From NCBI GenBank assembly GCA_030649945.1, contig JAUSFE010000140.1, forward strand, positions 1 through 64,000: 64,000 bases of DNA. Reading direction: 5' to 3'. Under the pieces are notes generated by a model. The model saw nothing but the letters and a program-made list of their open reading frames with translations. It did no database searches and was not told where the DNA came from. Positions 50,233 to 58,721 of the stretch are shown in pieces (positions within the stretch are counted from its first letter, which is position 1; each line of letters begins with the position of its first letter). Made by a program: the position numbers and the translations under genes. This DNA comes from Dehalococcoidia bacterium (GTDB lineage: Bacteria > Chloroflexota > Dehalococcoidia > SM23-28-2 > RBG-16-64-32).

Positions 50233-50262
50233 GGGCGCTGCGCTTTCGTCCGCGCGCTAGCT

Positions 50263-50290
50263 GTAGTTCCCACGGACGTTGTTTACAAGG
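50263..50290 (+). repeat. GTAGTTCCCAC inverted repeat, left
   Basis: GTAGTTCCCACGGACGTTG followed by TTTACAAGG. The inverted partner is at 50484-50511 and a solo copy is at 63196-63223. Confidence 0.65.
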
Positions 50291-50303
50291 GAGCGTTCGG
50301 CAG

Positions 50304-50336
50304 CCGCTCATGGTACGAGTACCTCACCATGAGCAG
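50304..50336 (+). repeat. CCGCTC...GAGC hairpin repeat, ATGGT-stem variant
   Basis: CCGCTCATGGT / ACCATGAGC around ACGAGTACCTC; lies inside the inverted GTAGTT pair. A half-copy with an AGGGC stem variant lies on the minus strand at about 50380-50407. Confidence 0.75.
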
Positions 50337-50483
50337 GTCGGGGGCTCTTTCGCTGGCTGTGGATTCGGGCCAACTCTCCTTCCCGCTCGCCCTGAGGCAC
50401 TCGTAGGCCTGCCCTGAGCGCAGCCGAAGGGGCGAGCGGCGGACTACGCCGCGATACAAGCGAACGCCCCAACTGCCTTAGTT

Positions 50484-50511
50484 GGCCGTAAACAACCTGT
50501 GTGAGAACTAC
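50484..50511 (-). repeat. GTAGTTCTCAC inverted repeat, right
   Basis: Minus strand reads GTAGTTCTCACACAGGTTG then TTTACGG; partner of 50263-50290. Confidence 0.65.
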
Positions 50512-50586
50512 AACTGGGCCGCGGTCGCCGGCTCCAGCACGACGAGCAGGTCGCCCTCGGAGACGCGGGCGCCGGCGGCGACATCC
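50508..50586 (-). pseudogene. Duplicated 3' end of biotin carboxyl carrier gene
   Basis: Encodes DVAAGARVSEGDLLVVLEPA then TAG, nearly identical to the C-terminus of the intact gene at 50718-51233. Upstream coding is replaced by a CCCTGAGCTTGTCGAAG repeat. Confidence 0.75.
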
Positions 50587-50717
50587 GTTCGCCCTGAGCT
50601 TGTCGAAGCCTGTCCTGAGCTTGGTCGAGGGGGGCCCAATCGAGCCAGCGGAGGCTGAGCTGCGGGGCTCTAGAGGTGGTGGGGGTGCCGAAGCCGGAGC
50701 GCTTCAGCGGGCCGTCT

Positions 50718-51233
50718 CTACGACGCCGGCTCCAGCACGACGAGCATGTCGCCCTCGGAGACGCGGGCGCCGGCGGCTACGGAGACTTCTTTGACGACAC
50801 CGGCCGTGGGTGCGGCGATCTCGTTCTCCATCTTCATCGCCTCGACGACCAGCAGGACATCGCCCTCGTTGACGTTGTCGCCGGGTTTGACGTTGACTTT
50901 GATGACGCGCCCGGTCATCTGGGAGACGATGGCGCCCTGAGCGCCGGCGGCCTTCGCCCTGCGGGCCGCGGTCTTCGGCCGGGGCCTGCCCCCCCCCTTG
51001 CCCTTCAGCTCTACCTGGTACTCCTTGGCGTCCACCAGCAGCATCACTGGCCCCTCTTCCGGTCCGCCTGAGGTCGCTTCGGGCAGCTGCACGGCGAAGG
51101 GCTTCTCGTTGACATAAACGGTGAGGATGTTGCCGCGCCGCGTGAGGCGGACGGCGAACGACTCATCGCCGACGGTGATGGTCTCGCCGCCGGGCAGGAC
51201 GTCGAACTCCTGGTCGCCGATGACCAGCTTCAA
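50718..51233 (-). CDS. Biotin carboxyl carrier protein (transcarboxylase 1.3S-type)
   Basis: A 171-aa carrier. The N-terminal half is a beta-rich assembly domain (FDVLPGGETITVGDESFAVRL), followed by an Ala/Lys linker. The C-terminal biotinyl domain (about 98-171) has the modification site EAMKMEN and GARVSEGDMLVVLE. The Lys is biotinylated and ferries carboxyl groups between the carboxyltransferase subunits encoded just upstream. It starts four bases after the 5S-type gene ends, the third gene of the operon. Confidence 0.9.
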   Translation of the reverse strand: MKLVIGDQEFDVLPGGETITVGDESFAVRLTRRGNILTVYVNEKPFAVQLPEATSGGPEEGPVMLLVDAKEYQVELKGKGGGRPRPKTAARRAKAAGAQGAIVSQMTGRVIKVNVKPGDNVNEGDVLLVVEAMKMENEIAAPTAGVVKEVSVAAGARVSEGDMLVVLEPAS

Positions 51234-51237
51234 GCGC

Positions 51238-52710
51238 TCAACCCCGCAACAGGCGCCGGCGGCCGGCGATCTTCCAGGCGTTGTGATCGTGGCCGCGGCC
51301 CCCGTCAGGCGCCGCGGCTGCCGGGCGCTGGCCGTGCGCCAGGGCGGCGGCGATGGCCGCTATCACTTCCTTCTCCAGGCCGGCGCCCTGCCGCCGCCAC
51401 TCCAGGAACTCGCGGGCGACCTGGGGGAAGAGGACGTAGGACACCACGTCTTCCTCTGAACGGGCGAGTCCGCCGGCCTCTGCCCTGGCCTTCTTCAGCT
51501 CCGGCTCGATGCCGTCCGCGGGGCGGCCCGTGATAGGCTCGGCGTCCGGGGCGATGGTCTTGCGGACCTCTGCGCTGATTGGGGCCGGCGTCTGGCCGTA
51601 CTGCCCGAGGACGACGGCCCGCGACTCCTTCGTGACCTGCTTATAGCGCTGGCCGAAGAGGGCGTTGAGGACGGCCTGGGTGCCGACGATCTGGCTGGTG
51701 GGCGTGACCAGCGGCGGGTAGCCCATGTCTTTCCGCACGCGCGGGATCTCGTCCAGCACGTCCTTCAGCTTGTCGATGGCGCCCTGCTCGCGCAGCTGGG
51801 AGACCAGGTTGGAGATCATGCCGCCGGGTACCTGGTGCAGGAGCACCCCGGCGTCCAGGCGCACGTTGCCCTCAAACGCGGCGTATTTCTTGCGCACCTC
51901 GCCGAAGTAATCGGCCAGGTGTGTGAGCTGCTCCAGGTTCAGCCCGGTGTCGTGCTGCGTTTCCTGGAAGGTGGCCACCATGGACTCCGCGGGCGGCTGC
52001 GAGGTGCCCTGGGAGAGCGTGGAGAGGGCGCAGTCCATAACGTCCAGACCCGCCTCGGCGGCCTTCAGGTAGGACATCTCCGCCATGCCGCTGGTGCAGT
52101 GGCAGTGCATTTGCACGGGGACCTTCACGACTTCCTTGATGCTGCGCACGATCTCGTAGGCGACGTAGGGGTGGAGGAGGCCGGCCATGTCCTTGATGCA
52201 GATGGAATCGGAGCCCATCTCCTCGAGTTGCTTCGCCTGGGCGGCGAACATGTCCGGCGTGTGCACCGGGCTGATCGTGTAGCAGATAGTGCCCTGGACG
52301 TGGCCGCCGGCCTTCTTCACGGCGCGGACGGCCGTCTCCAGGTTGCGCAGGTCGTTGAGGGCGTCGAAGATGCGGAAGATGTCCATGCCGTTCTTCACGG
52401 CCAGCTCGCAGAACTTCTCCACGACGTCGTCCGCGTAGTGGCGGTAGCCGACGACGTTCTGGCCGCGCAGGAGCATCTGCAAGGGCGTCTTCCGGAAGCG
52501 CTTCTTCAGCTCGCGCAGGCGGTCCCAGGGGTCCTCGCGCAGGAAGCGGAGGGCCGTGTCAAATGTGGCGCCGCCCCAGACCTCCACGCTGTGGAAGCCG
52601 GCCTCGTCCATCTGTTCCGCGATGGGGAGCATGTCCTCGGTGCGCATGCGGGTGGCGAGGAGGCTCTGGTGGCCGTCGCGCATGGTGGTGTCGGTGATCC
52701 TTACGGGCAT
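51238..52710 (-). CDS. Pyruvate/oxaloacetate carboxyltransferase (5S-type, PycB/OadA-like)
   Basis: A 490-aa protein with the HMGL-like TIM barrel (about 1-270): ITDTTMRDGHQSLLATRM with metal Asp, VEVWGGATFDTALRFL, ICIKDMAGLLHP with the carbamylated Lys, and QMHCHCTSGMAEMSYLKA with the metal His pair. A conserved carboxylase C-terminal region (about 290-450) follows. It transfers CO2 between biotin and pyruvate/oxaloacetate. It lacks its own biotinyl domain, supplied by the next gene. With the PccB-type and BCCP genes this matches the transcarboxylase set. Confidence 0.9.
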   Translation of the reverse strand: MPVRITDTTMRDGHQSLLATRMRTEDMLPIAEQMDEAGFHSVEVWGGATFDTALRFLREDPWDRLRELKKRFRKTPLQMLLRGQNVVGYRHYADDVVEKFCELAVKNGMDIFRIFDALNDLRNLETAVRAVKKAGGHVQGTICYTISPVHTPDMFAAQAKQLEEMGSDSICIKDMAGLLHPYVAYEIVRSIKEVVKVPVQMHCHCTSGMAEMSYLKAAEAGLDVMDCALSTLSQGTSQPPAESMVATFQETQHDTGLNLEQLTHLADYFGEVRKKYAAFEGNVRLDAGVLLHQVPGGMISNLVSQLREQGAIDKLKDVLDEIPRVRKDMGYPPLVTPTSQIVGTQAVLNALFGQRYKQVTKESRAVVLGQYGQTPAPISAEVRKTIAPDAEPITGRPADGIEPELKKARAEAGGLARSEEDVVSYVLFPQVAREFLEWRRQGAGLEKEVIAAIAAALAHGQRPAAAAPDGGRGHDHNAWKIAGRRRLLRG

Positions 52711-52725
52711 GGGTTATCGCCTCTT

Positions 52726-52780
52726 GTCATTCTGAGGAGCATGGAAGGGATGGGCAGTGTTGGGGCGACGAAGAATCTCG
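52726..52780 (+). repeat. GTCATTC...GAATCTCGG repeat
   Basis: Forward member of an inverted pair with 52829-52896, between the 5S-type and PccB-type genes. Confidence 0.65.
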
Positions 52781-52828
52781 GCGGCTGCGAAGCCTGGGTA
52801 CCTGCTCGGCTGCGGACAAGATGCGGCT

Positions 52829-52896
52829 GCCCCGCCCCAGATTCCTTCGCGAAGATGCTTGGTGCGGACAAGGACGTGGTCGGCGCTCAGAATGAC
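52829..52896 (-). repeat. GTCATTC...GAATCTGGGGCGGGGC repeat
   Basis: Minus strand: GTCATTCTGAGCGCCGACC through TCTTCGCGAAGGAATCTGGG. Confidence 0.75.
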
Positions 52897-52913
52897 AGCA
52901 GCGGCGAGGGCCG

Positions 52914-52955
52914 TCCAACCTCCAACCGCCATCCTCCAACTTCCAGCCTCCTGCC
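52914..52955. repeat. Six tandem heptamers TCCAACC and variants
   Basis: TCCAACC, TCCAACC, GCCATCC, TCCAACT, TCCAGCC, TCCTGCC, ending just before the PccB-type gene stop. Confidence 0.7.
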
Positions 52956-52957
52956 CC

Positions 52958-54523
52958 TTACAGCGGGATGTTCCCGTGCTTCTTGCGCGGGTTGGTGTCC
53001 GCCTTGTTCTGCAGCATCTCCAGCGCCCGGATCACCTTGATGCGGGTCTCGCGCGGATCGATGACGTCGTCGATGAAGCCGCGGGAGGCGGCGATGTAGG
53101 GGTTGGCCAGGTTGCGGCGGTAGCCCTCGATCAGCTCCTTGCGCTTGGCCTCGGGGTCGGACGCCGCCTCGATCTCGCGGCGGAAGATGATGTTGGCGGC
53201 GGCGTCCGGGCCGGTGACCGCGATCTCGGCCGCGGGCCAGGCGTAGTTGACGTCCGCGCGCAGGTGCTTGGAGCCCATGACCAGGTAGGCGCCGCCGTAG
53301 TCCTTGCGCAGGATGACGGTGACCTTCGGCACGGTGGCCTCCGCGTACGCGTACAGCAGCTTGGCGCCGTGCACGATGATGCCGCCGTGCTCCTGGGTGG
53401 TGCCCGGCAGGTACCCCGGGACGTCTACCAGCGTGACGATGGGGACGTTGAAGGCGTCGCAGAAGCGGACGAAGCGGGCGCCCTTGCGTGAGGAGTCCAC
53501 GTCCAGGACCCCGGCCATGTGCATGGGGTTGTTGGCCACCACGCCAGCGACGCGGCCGTTCAGGCGGCCGAAGCCGACCGCGATGCTCTTCGCCCAGCCC
53601 GCGTGCACCTCCAGGAAGTCGCCGTCGTCGAGGATGGACTCGATGACGGCGTGCACGTCGTAGGGCTTGCTGGGGTCCTCGGGCACGGCCTGGGCCAGGT
53701 CGTCGCAGAGCCGCCCGGGGTCGTCGCCTGGCTCGGCGAAGGGCGGGTCTTCCAGGTTGTTGGCCGGGAGAAAGGAGAACAGGCGGCGCACTTCCTGCAG
53801 GCAGTCCTCTTCGCCGTCCACGGAAAAATGGGCGATGCCGGTGCGGGTGCTGTGGACGCTCGCGCCGCCCAGCTCTTCGTGGGTGACGTCTTCGTGAGTG
53901 ACGGCGCGGACCACGTCTGGGCCGGTGATGTACATCTGGCTGCCGCCCTGGGTCATGAAAATGAAGTCCGTGATGGCGGGGGAGTAGACGCCGCCGCCGG
54001 CGCAGGGGCCCATGATGACGCTGATCTGGGGGACGACGCCGGAGGCCAGGACGTTGCGGGTGAAGATCTCGCCGTAGCCCTTGAGCGAGACCACGCCCTC
54101 CTGGATGCGCGCGCCGCCGCCGTCGTTCAGGCCGATGATGGGGGCGCCGTTGCGCATGGCCAGGTCCATCACCTTGCAGATCTTCTCGCCCGCCGCCTCC
54201 GACAGTGAGCCGCCGAAGACGGTGAAGTCCTGGGCGAAGACGTAGACCGGGCGGCCGTCTATCTTGCCGAAGCCGGTGACCACCGCATCGCCGAGGTACT
54301 TCTGCTTGTCGAGCCCGAACTCCGTGGAGCGGTGGACGACGAGCGAGTCCAACTCCTCGAAGCTGCCCTCGTCCAGGAGAATCGCGAGGCGCTCGCGGGC
54401 GGTGAGCTTGCCGCGCTTGTGCTGGGCGTCGATGCGCTCCTGGCCGCCGCCCAGCCGGCCCTTCTCCTTACGCTTGTGCAGCTCTGCGAGGCGGTCCTGG
54501 GTCTGCTTCTCTTCGATGGCCAT
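52958..54523 (-). CDS. Acyl-CoA carboxylase / methylmalonyl-CoA carboxyltransferase (12S/PccB-type)
   Basis: A 521-aa carboxyltransferase with N- and C-terminal crotonase-like domains: [77 protein letters not shown], and in the second half [24 protein letters not shown] and [15 protein letters not shown]. It moves a carboxyl group between biotin and propionyl-/methylmalonyl-CoA. First gene of the transcarboxylase operon; a repeat-filled 247-bp gap separates it from the 5S-type gene. ATG 54523 preferred; TTG 54556 also possible. Confidence 0.9.
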   Translation of the reverse strand: MAIEEKQTQDRLAELHKRKEKGRLGGGQERIDAQHKRGKLTARERLAILLDEGSFEELDSLVVHRSTEFGLDKQKYLGDAVVTGFGKIDGRPVYVFAQDFTVFGGSLSEAAGEKICKVMDLAMRNGAPIIGLNDGGGARIQEGVVSLKGYGEIFTRNVLASGVVPQISVIMGPCAGGGVYSPAITDFIFMTQGGSQMYITGPDVVRAVTHEDVTHEELGGASVHSTRTGIAHFSVDGEEDCLQEVRRLFSFLPANNLEDPPFAEPGDDPGRLCDDLAQAVPEDPSKPYDVHAVIESILDDGDFLEVHAGWAKSIAVGFGRLNGRVAGVVANNPMHMAGVLDVDSSRKGARFVRFCDAFNVPIVTLVDVPGYLPGTTQEHGGIIVHGAKLLYAYAEATVPKVTVILRKDYGGAYLVMGSKHLRADVNYAWPAAEIAVTGPDAAANIIFRREIEAASDPEAKRKELIEGYRRNLANPYIAASRGFIDDVIDPRETRIKVIRALEMLQNKADTNPRKKHGNIPL

Positions 54524-54642
54524 AAGACGGGACTTGCGGGCGGGGCGATTCGCCAATGCGGAGCGATGTTAGCACAGGCGAGCGGGGACGAACAATAGGA
54601 CATGTGAACAAAGTAACAATCGCCGGCGGTCCGCCTCAGGCG

Positions 54643-55083
54643 CTACGGCGAGGGCGCGGGAGAGGCCGCCGCTGGCACCTTGATGACCTGGCCCACGCTC
54701 AGGCTGCCGGCGTTGACGTCTGGGTTGGCGTCGATCAGGTCATGGGGGTCCACGCCGCACTTGTCCGCGATGCCGAACATCGTGTCGCCGGAGACGACCT
54801 TGTAGGTCTCGCCGCAGACGCCGGGCTCGCCGGGTTCAGTCGTGGCGCTGGGCAGGGGTGTGCCGCCGCCGCTGATGGGGACGATGGAGTCAGGATCGAC
54901 GATCTTGACCTCGGGCGGCTGCTGCCAGGGGGTGACCGTGGGCACCTTGCGCGGGTCAGTAAGGCGGCCCGACTGGAACTCCGGGCTGTCGCCGCCGCCG
55001 CCGCAGGCCGCGAGGGCGAGCAGCAGCGCGGCCGGCAGGGCCAGGCAGAGGAAGGCGAGAAGAGGGCGGGGCGTTATCTTCAC
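54643..55083 (-). CDS. LysM-domain lipoprotein
   Basis: A 146-aa exported protein: signal peptide with lipobox LALAAC, a spacer (about 25-85), and one C-terminal LysM domain (about 92-140: ETYKVVSGDTMFGIADKCGV...NAGSLSVGQVIKVP) for peptidoglycan binding. The domain carries two Cys (VCGETY and DKCGV), which may form a disulfide. GTG 55083 chosen; there is no clear ribosome-binding site. Confidence 0.72.
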   Translation of the reverse strand: MKITPRPLLAFLCLALPAALLLALAACGGGGDSPEFQSGRLTDPRKVPTVTPWQQPPEVKIVDPDSIVPISGGGTPLPSATTEPGEPGVCGETYKVVSGDTMFGIADKCGVDPHDLIDANPDVNAGSLSVGQVIKVPAAASPAPSP

Positions 55084-55125
55084 GTCGGGCGCATAGTATC
55101 GCAACGCGGGAGTGCGGGCAAGCGG

Positions 55126-56466
55126 CTACGGCGCCCCGAGCAGCCGCGCGATGACCCCCAGCCCCAGCGCCCCCGCCTCCGCCAGGCGCCCCTCCTGCAC
55201 GAACTCGAAGCGGTCTTCCGCCGTGTGGTAGTGCTCGTCGCAGAAGCAGTTGAAGAGGATAGCCGGGATGCCGGCGTCAATGAAGCTGGCGTGGTCGCTG
55301 CCGGTGCCGGCCGGCGGGCCGCTTTCCGTGCTGTAGTCCAGGCCCAACTGCTGCGCCTCCGCGGCCGCGGCGTCCACTATTTCCCGCGAGCCCGAAAGCG
55401 GCCAGGAGCCGCCCACCGCCAGCATATCGAAGTTGAGCATGCCCTTCACCTGCGACCGCTCCTCCTCGCTCAGCGACCCGGCGTAGAAGGCGCTGCCGAT
55501 GAGGCCGACCTCCTCGGAGCCGAAGAGCGCGAAGCACACGGGGTCGAACTCGCCGTCGGCCGCCAGCGTGCGCGCCATCTCGATGACGGTGGCCGTGCCG
55601 GAGCCGTTATCGTTGGCGCCCGGGCCCTGGGGCACCGAGTCGTAGTGACCGCCGGCGATGACCCGGCACGCCTGCCCCGGCGGCCTGGCCACGACGTTTT
55701 GCGATTGGGCCTCACTGATTCTCGTCTCCACGTCCAGCCGCACCGTCACCGGCCCGGCCGCCAGGAGGTCCACCAACGCCTGCCCGTAAGCCTGGTCGAC
55801 GGCGACGGCCGGTATGCGGCTCTCGTCGCCCAGGGAGGCGTGCAGGTCGCCCGGCTGGTTGTTGTAGATGATCGCGGCCAGGGCGCCGGCGTCGGCGGCG
55901 TTCTCCACCTTGTCCTCGAAGAATATCTCGCCGCGCTGGACCAGGGCGATTTTCCCCGCGGTGTCCGGCGGGAAGTCCTGCGGGCGCCCGAGCCCGGCCG
56001 GCACGACCGCGGCCGCCAGCGTGCCGCCGGTGCTGAAGGTGAGCGCCTCGGCGGGGATGGTGCGCGCCTCCGGCGCCGCGACACTGAGGTCCGCGCGCAG
56101 CTGTTCGAAACTGCGGACGGGAAAGGGCTGCAGCACGGCGGCGTAGCCGAAGGATGCGAGCTGATCGCGGATGTAGCCGGCCGCCCTCCGCTCGCCCTCG
56201 GTGCCGGACGCCCGGACGCCGATGTCAACGGAGAGCGCCCCGACGTGAGCGAGGGCGCGGGACGAGCCGAACTGCGGGGCGCCCAGGCCTGGCGTTGGCG
56301 TGACAGCAGGCGAGGGGGTGGGCGAGGGCGAAGGCGAAAGCGAGGGCGTGGGCCGTCCTTCCCCGGAAGGACCAACGCCGGAGCAGGCCGCCGCGGCCGC
56401 CCAGATGAGCAGGCCGCAGCCTGCCAGCGCGAGGAGGGGTCTGCGGGGCGTCTCGACGTCCTTAAC
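55126..56466 (-). CDS. M28 family metallopeptidase, lipoprotein; start codon unclear
   Basis: An exported zinc aminopeptidase-like protein: hydrophobic lipoprotein signal (LLALAGC / AAAAAC), Pro/Ser/Thr linker, PA-like insert (about 120-230, GKIALVQRGEIFFEDKV), and the M28 catalytic domain. Metal-site motifs: GGHYDSVPQGPGANDNGSGT, FGSEEVGLIGS, FDMLAV, and the distal GSDHASF...EHYHTAEDR. It would cleave peptides outside the membrane. The frame is open to 56655, but no ATG, GTG or TTG lies in the 5' part that encodes the signal peptide; I placed the boundary where the upstream gene stops. Confidence 0.78.
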   Translation of the reverse strand, partial: VKDVETPRRPLLALAGCGLLIWAAAAACSGVGPSGEGRPTPSLSPSPSPTPSPAVTPTPGLGAPQFGSSRALAHVGALSVDIGVRASGTEGERRAAGYIRDQLASFGYAAVLQPFPVRSFEQLRADLSVAAPEARTIPAEALTFSTGGTLAAAVVPAGLGRPQDFPPDTAGKIALVQRGEIFFEDKVENAADAGALAAIIYNNQPGDLHASLGDESRIPAVAVDQAYGQALVDLLAAGPVTVRLDVETRISEAQSQNVVARPPGQACRVIAGGHYDSVPQGPGANDNGSGTATVIEMARTLAADGEFDPVCFALFGSEEVGLIGSAFYAGSLSEEERSQVKGMLNFDMLAVGGSWPLSGSREIVDAAAAEAQQLGLDYSTESGPPAGTGSDHASFIDAGIPAILFNCFCDEHYHTAEDRFEFVQEGRLAEAGALGLGVIARLLGAP

Positions 56467-56863
56467 GGCGGTTGCGCCAGCGGTCCCACCAGGGGCGCCC
56501 GCGGCTGCCGCCGTGCCGCAGGTCCAGGGGCTGCCCCCGCCAGAGCTTTTCCGGCGGCCGGGACTGGCGGCGGAGGGAGAGGACGAAGGCGGCGATGAAG
56601 AGCACGACGCCGCCGGCGATGACCCAGCGCGTGAGGTCTGACTTGCCGCCGGCAAGATAGGCCGTGACGATGATGGCGATGGCCAGCAGCAGGACGTGGC
56701 CGGCGGAGAGGCGCGGCAGCGCCAGGCCGGTGAAGAAGCGCCCTATCCCGCGGCGGCCGCGGCGCAGCCAGTCTGTGAGCCTGGACCACGGCGAGCGGCG
56801 CGGCGGGAACGTGTCGAGCTTGGCAAGAAGCTCCTCTATCTCCTGTTGAACCTTGTCGGGCAT
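56462..56863 (-). CDS. Small membrane protein, unknown function
   Basis: A 133-aa protein: an N-terminal amphipathic helix (MPDKVQQEIEELLAKLDTF), basic linker, two membrane spans (about 55-72 and 80-97), and a basic C-terminus (RRQSRPPEKLWRGQPLDLRHG). Family not recognised. ATG 56863. It is followed immediately by the M28 frame; their stop and presumed start overlap, suggesting one operon. Confidence 0.6.
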   Translation of the reverse strand: MPDKVQQEIEELLAKLDTFPPRRSPWSRLTDWLRRGRRGIGRFFTGLALPRLSAGHVLLLAIAIIVTAYLAGGKSDLTRWVIAGGVVLFIAAFVLSLRRQSRPPEKLWRGQPLDLRHGGSRGRPWWDRWRNRR

Positions 56864-57220
56864 GGCGACCTCGGACCGGGCGGACCTGGCGCTGACATCT
56901 TATCGCTCCCAGGCACGGCCAGTCCAGAAGCGCTGCCGGCGCGGCGCTCTTGGCAGGGCCCACGGCGCCATCCCGTCCGTTGTCCTCCTGAGCGCGACGA
57001 CATCTGCCACGTGGCTCTGCGCAGCTTCGCGAAGGATCTGGGGTGGGGCAGACCTGCGAGCGAGGGACGATGGCGCACGCGAACCCCTCGTGCGCTGTCT
57101 CTCACCGCAAAGGTGCGCTGTGGTAAGGCTGTTCTTGAGTCACCACACTACCGGCGCGCCGCTCTTGGCAGGGCCCACGGCGCCCGCCATAATGAACCAT
57201 ATTCTCCCGGAGACAGACGA
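56864..57220. other. Repeat-filled divergent intergenic region
   Basis: Contains the long GTCCTCCTGAGCG repeat, the stretch 57075-57155 shared with 36570-36650, and a direct repeat GCTCTTGGCAGGGCCCACGG at about 56945-56965 and 57162-57182 that brackets the repeat. No gene. Confidence 0.7.
56982..57049 (+). repeat. GTCCTCCTGAGCG...GATCTGGGGTGGGGC repeat
   Basis: Near-identical to 36399-36463; followed by sequence without the MITE-like insert present in the other copy. Confidence 0.75.
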
Positions 57221-58678
57221 ATGGACTGGCGCGAAGAGTACAAACGCCGCCTGACCACGGCCGACGAGGCCATGGCGATCGTGCGGCGGGACAGCCTGGT
57301 GGTGATCCCCATCGCGGGGCCGCGGACGCTGGGGGCGGCGCTGTTCCGGCGTTGCCGGGAGCTGGGCGGCATTGACCTGCGGCTGGCGGCGCCGCTATCG
57401 GACCCGGGCTGGCTGCAGGACGGGTGGCAGGAGGCGTTCCGGCTGGAGTTCGAGCTGTTCATCGGCGATTTCGGGCGCACGGCGACGGACGAAGGGCGGG
57501 CGACCTATCTGCCGAACCTGTTCTCGCTGAACTTCAAGGACCACGACGAGGGGCGCCCGGAGCGGCGGCGGATAGACGTGCTGCTGACCGCCGTCACCCC
57601 GCCGGACGAGGACGGCTACGTGCAGTTCGGCGCGCACAACTGGAACAAGCGGTCCTACGTGCGCCGGGCGGCGGCGACGATCGCGGAGGTGGACCCGGGG
57701 CTGCGGCCGGTCTGCGGCGACAACAGGGTGCACGTGAGCGAGATCGCGCACTTCGTGGAGGTGCCGGCGGTGGAGATCACGCGCGGCATGGTGGAGGCGT
57801 GGCTGCGGCGGGTGGAGGATGAGGCGCTGCGGGCGCAGTACCTGGCGATTGCGGACGAGCTTGACGATCTGGACCGGCTGATTGTGGTGGGCCCGGTGAT
57901 GGCGCGCGTGCCGCCGGACCAGGTGCGGCGCCTGCTGGGGCTCGCGGACCCGCCGGACGCCGCGAAGACCATCGCCGGATATGTGGGCGAGCTGGTGCCG
58001 GACGGGGCGACAATCCAGATCGGCGTGGGGGAGCCCGGCATGTACCTCGCCCGGGCAGGCGCCTTCGATGGCAAGCACGACCTGGGCCTGCACACAGAGA
58101 TGTCGGCCCCGGGCATCGCCAGGCTGGTGGACTGCGGCGTCATCAACGGCCGGCGCAAGGCCATCCACCAGGGGAAAGCGGTGGCCGTGGCCTGGTCCGG
58201 ATCGGACTCGGAGGACCTGAAGATCGTAACCAACAACCCTGCCTTCGAGGTCTACGACCCGGAGTACCTGCTGGACGTGCGGACAATCTCCCAGAACGAC
58301 AACTTCCACTCCCTGAACAACGCCCTGTCCATCGATCTCATTGGCCAGATCAATTCCGAGACGGTATTCGGGTCGCGCATGATCAACGGCACGGGCGGGC
58401 AGCCGGAGACGCACCTCGGCGCTGTGCTTTCGAAGGGCGGCCGGGCCATCACGCTGCTGCCCTCCACGGCGATGGACGGTGCGCTCTCGCGCGTCGTCGC
58501 CGCGCACGAGGCCGGGTCTATCGTCACCATTCCGCGCTTTCTGGCGGACACGGTGGTCACGGAGTACGGCGTGGCGCGGCTGTGGGGGAAGAACCATCGC
58601 CAGCGGGCGCAGCAGCTGATCGCCGTGGCGCACCCGGACTTCCGGGCGGAGCTGCGGCGCGAGGCGGAGCGGCTCTAG
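57221..58678 (+). CDS. Acetyl-CoA hydrolase/transferase family protein (4-hydroxybutyrate CoA-transferase-like)
   Basis: A 485-aa class I CoA-transferase: N-terminal DEAMAIVRRDSLVVIPIAGPRT, middle DVLLTAVTPPDEDGYVQFG, then IQIGVGEPGMYLARAGAFDG and IGQINSETVFGSRMINGTGGQPE, which carries the probable catalytic Glu and the GxGGQ CoA loop. It moves CoA between short-chain acids (acetate, butyrate, 4-hydroxybutyrate) or hydrolyses acyl-CoA. ATG 57221 chosen; the longer open frame upstream crosses repeats. Divergent from the small membrane protein gene. Confidence 0.87.
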   Translation: MDWREEYKRRLTTADEAMAIVRRDSLVVIPIAGPRTLGAALFRRCRELGGIDLRLAAPLSDPGWLQDGWQEAFRLEFELFIGDFGRTATDEGRATYLPNLFSLNFKDHDEGRPERRRIDVLLTAVTPPDEDGYVQFGAHNWNKRSYVRRAAATIAEVDPGLRPVCGDNRVHVSEIAHFVEVPAVEITRGMVEAWLRRVEDEALRAQYLAIADELDDLDRLIVVGPVMARVPPDQVRRLLGLADPPDAAKTIAGYVGELVPDGATIQIGVGEPGMYLARAGAFDGKHDLGLHTEMSAPGIARLVDCGVINGRRKAIHQGKAVAVAWSGSDSEDLKIVTNNPAFEVYDPEYLLDVRTISQNDNFHSLNNALSIDLIGQINSETVFGSRMINGTGGQPETHLGAVLSKGGRAITLLPSTAMDGALSRVVAAHEAGSIVTIPRFLADTVVTEYGVARLWGKNHRQRAQQLIAVAHPDFRAELRREAERL

Positions 58679-58721
58679 CCGCCGGGCCCATCCGTCGGGC
58701 CCATGCGTCGAACCGTCGTAG

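Larger units (their letters stand above)
50114..50717. other. 600-bp repeat-built region with BCCP fragment
   Basis: Contains GTAGAG palindrome copy 3, an inverted pair of GTAGTTCYCAC sequences (50263-50290 and 50484-50511), a hairpin repeat (50304-50336), CCCTGAGCTTGTCGAAG-type repeats (about 50590-50630), and a duplicated biotin-carrier gene end. No intact gene. Confidence 0.7.
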
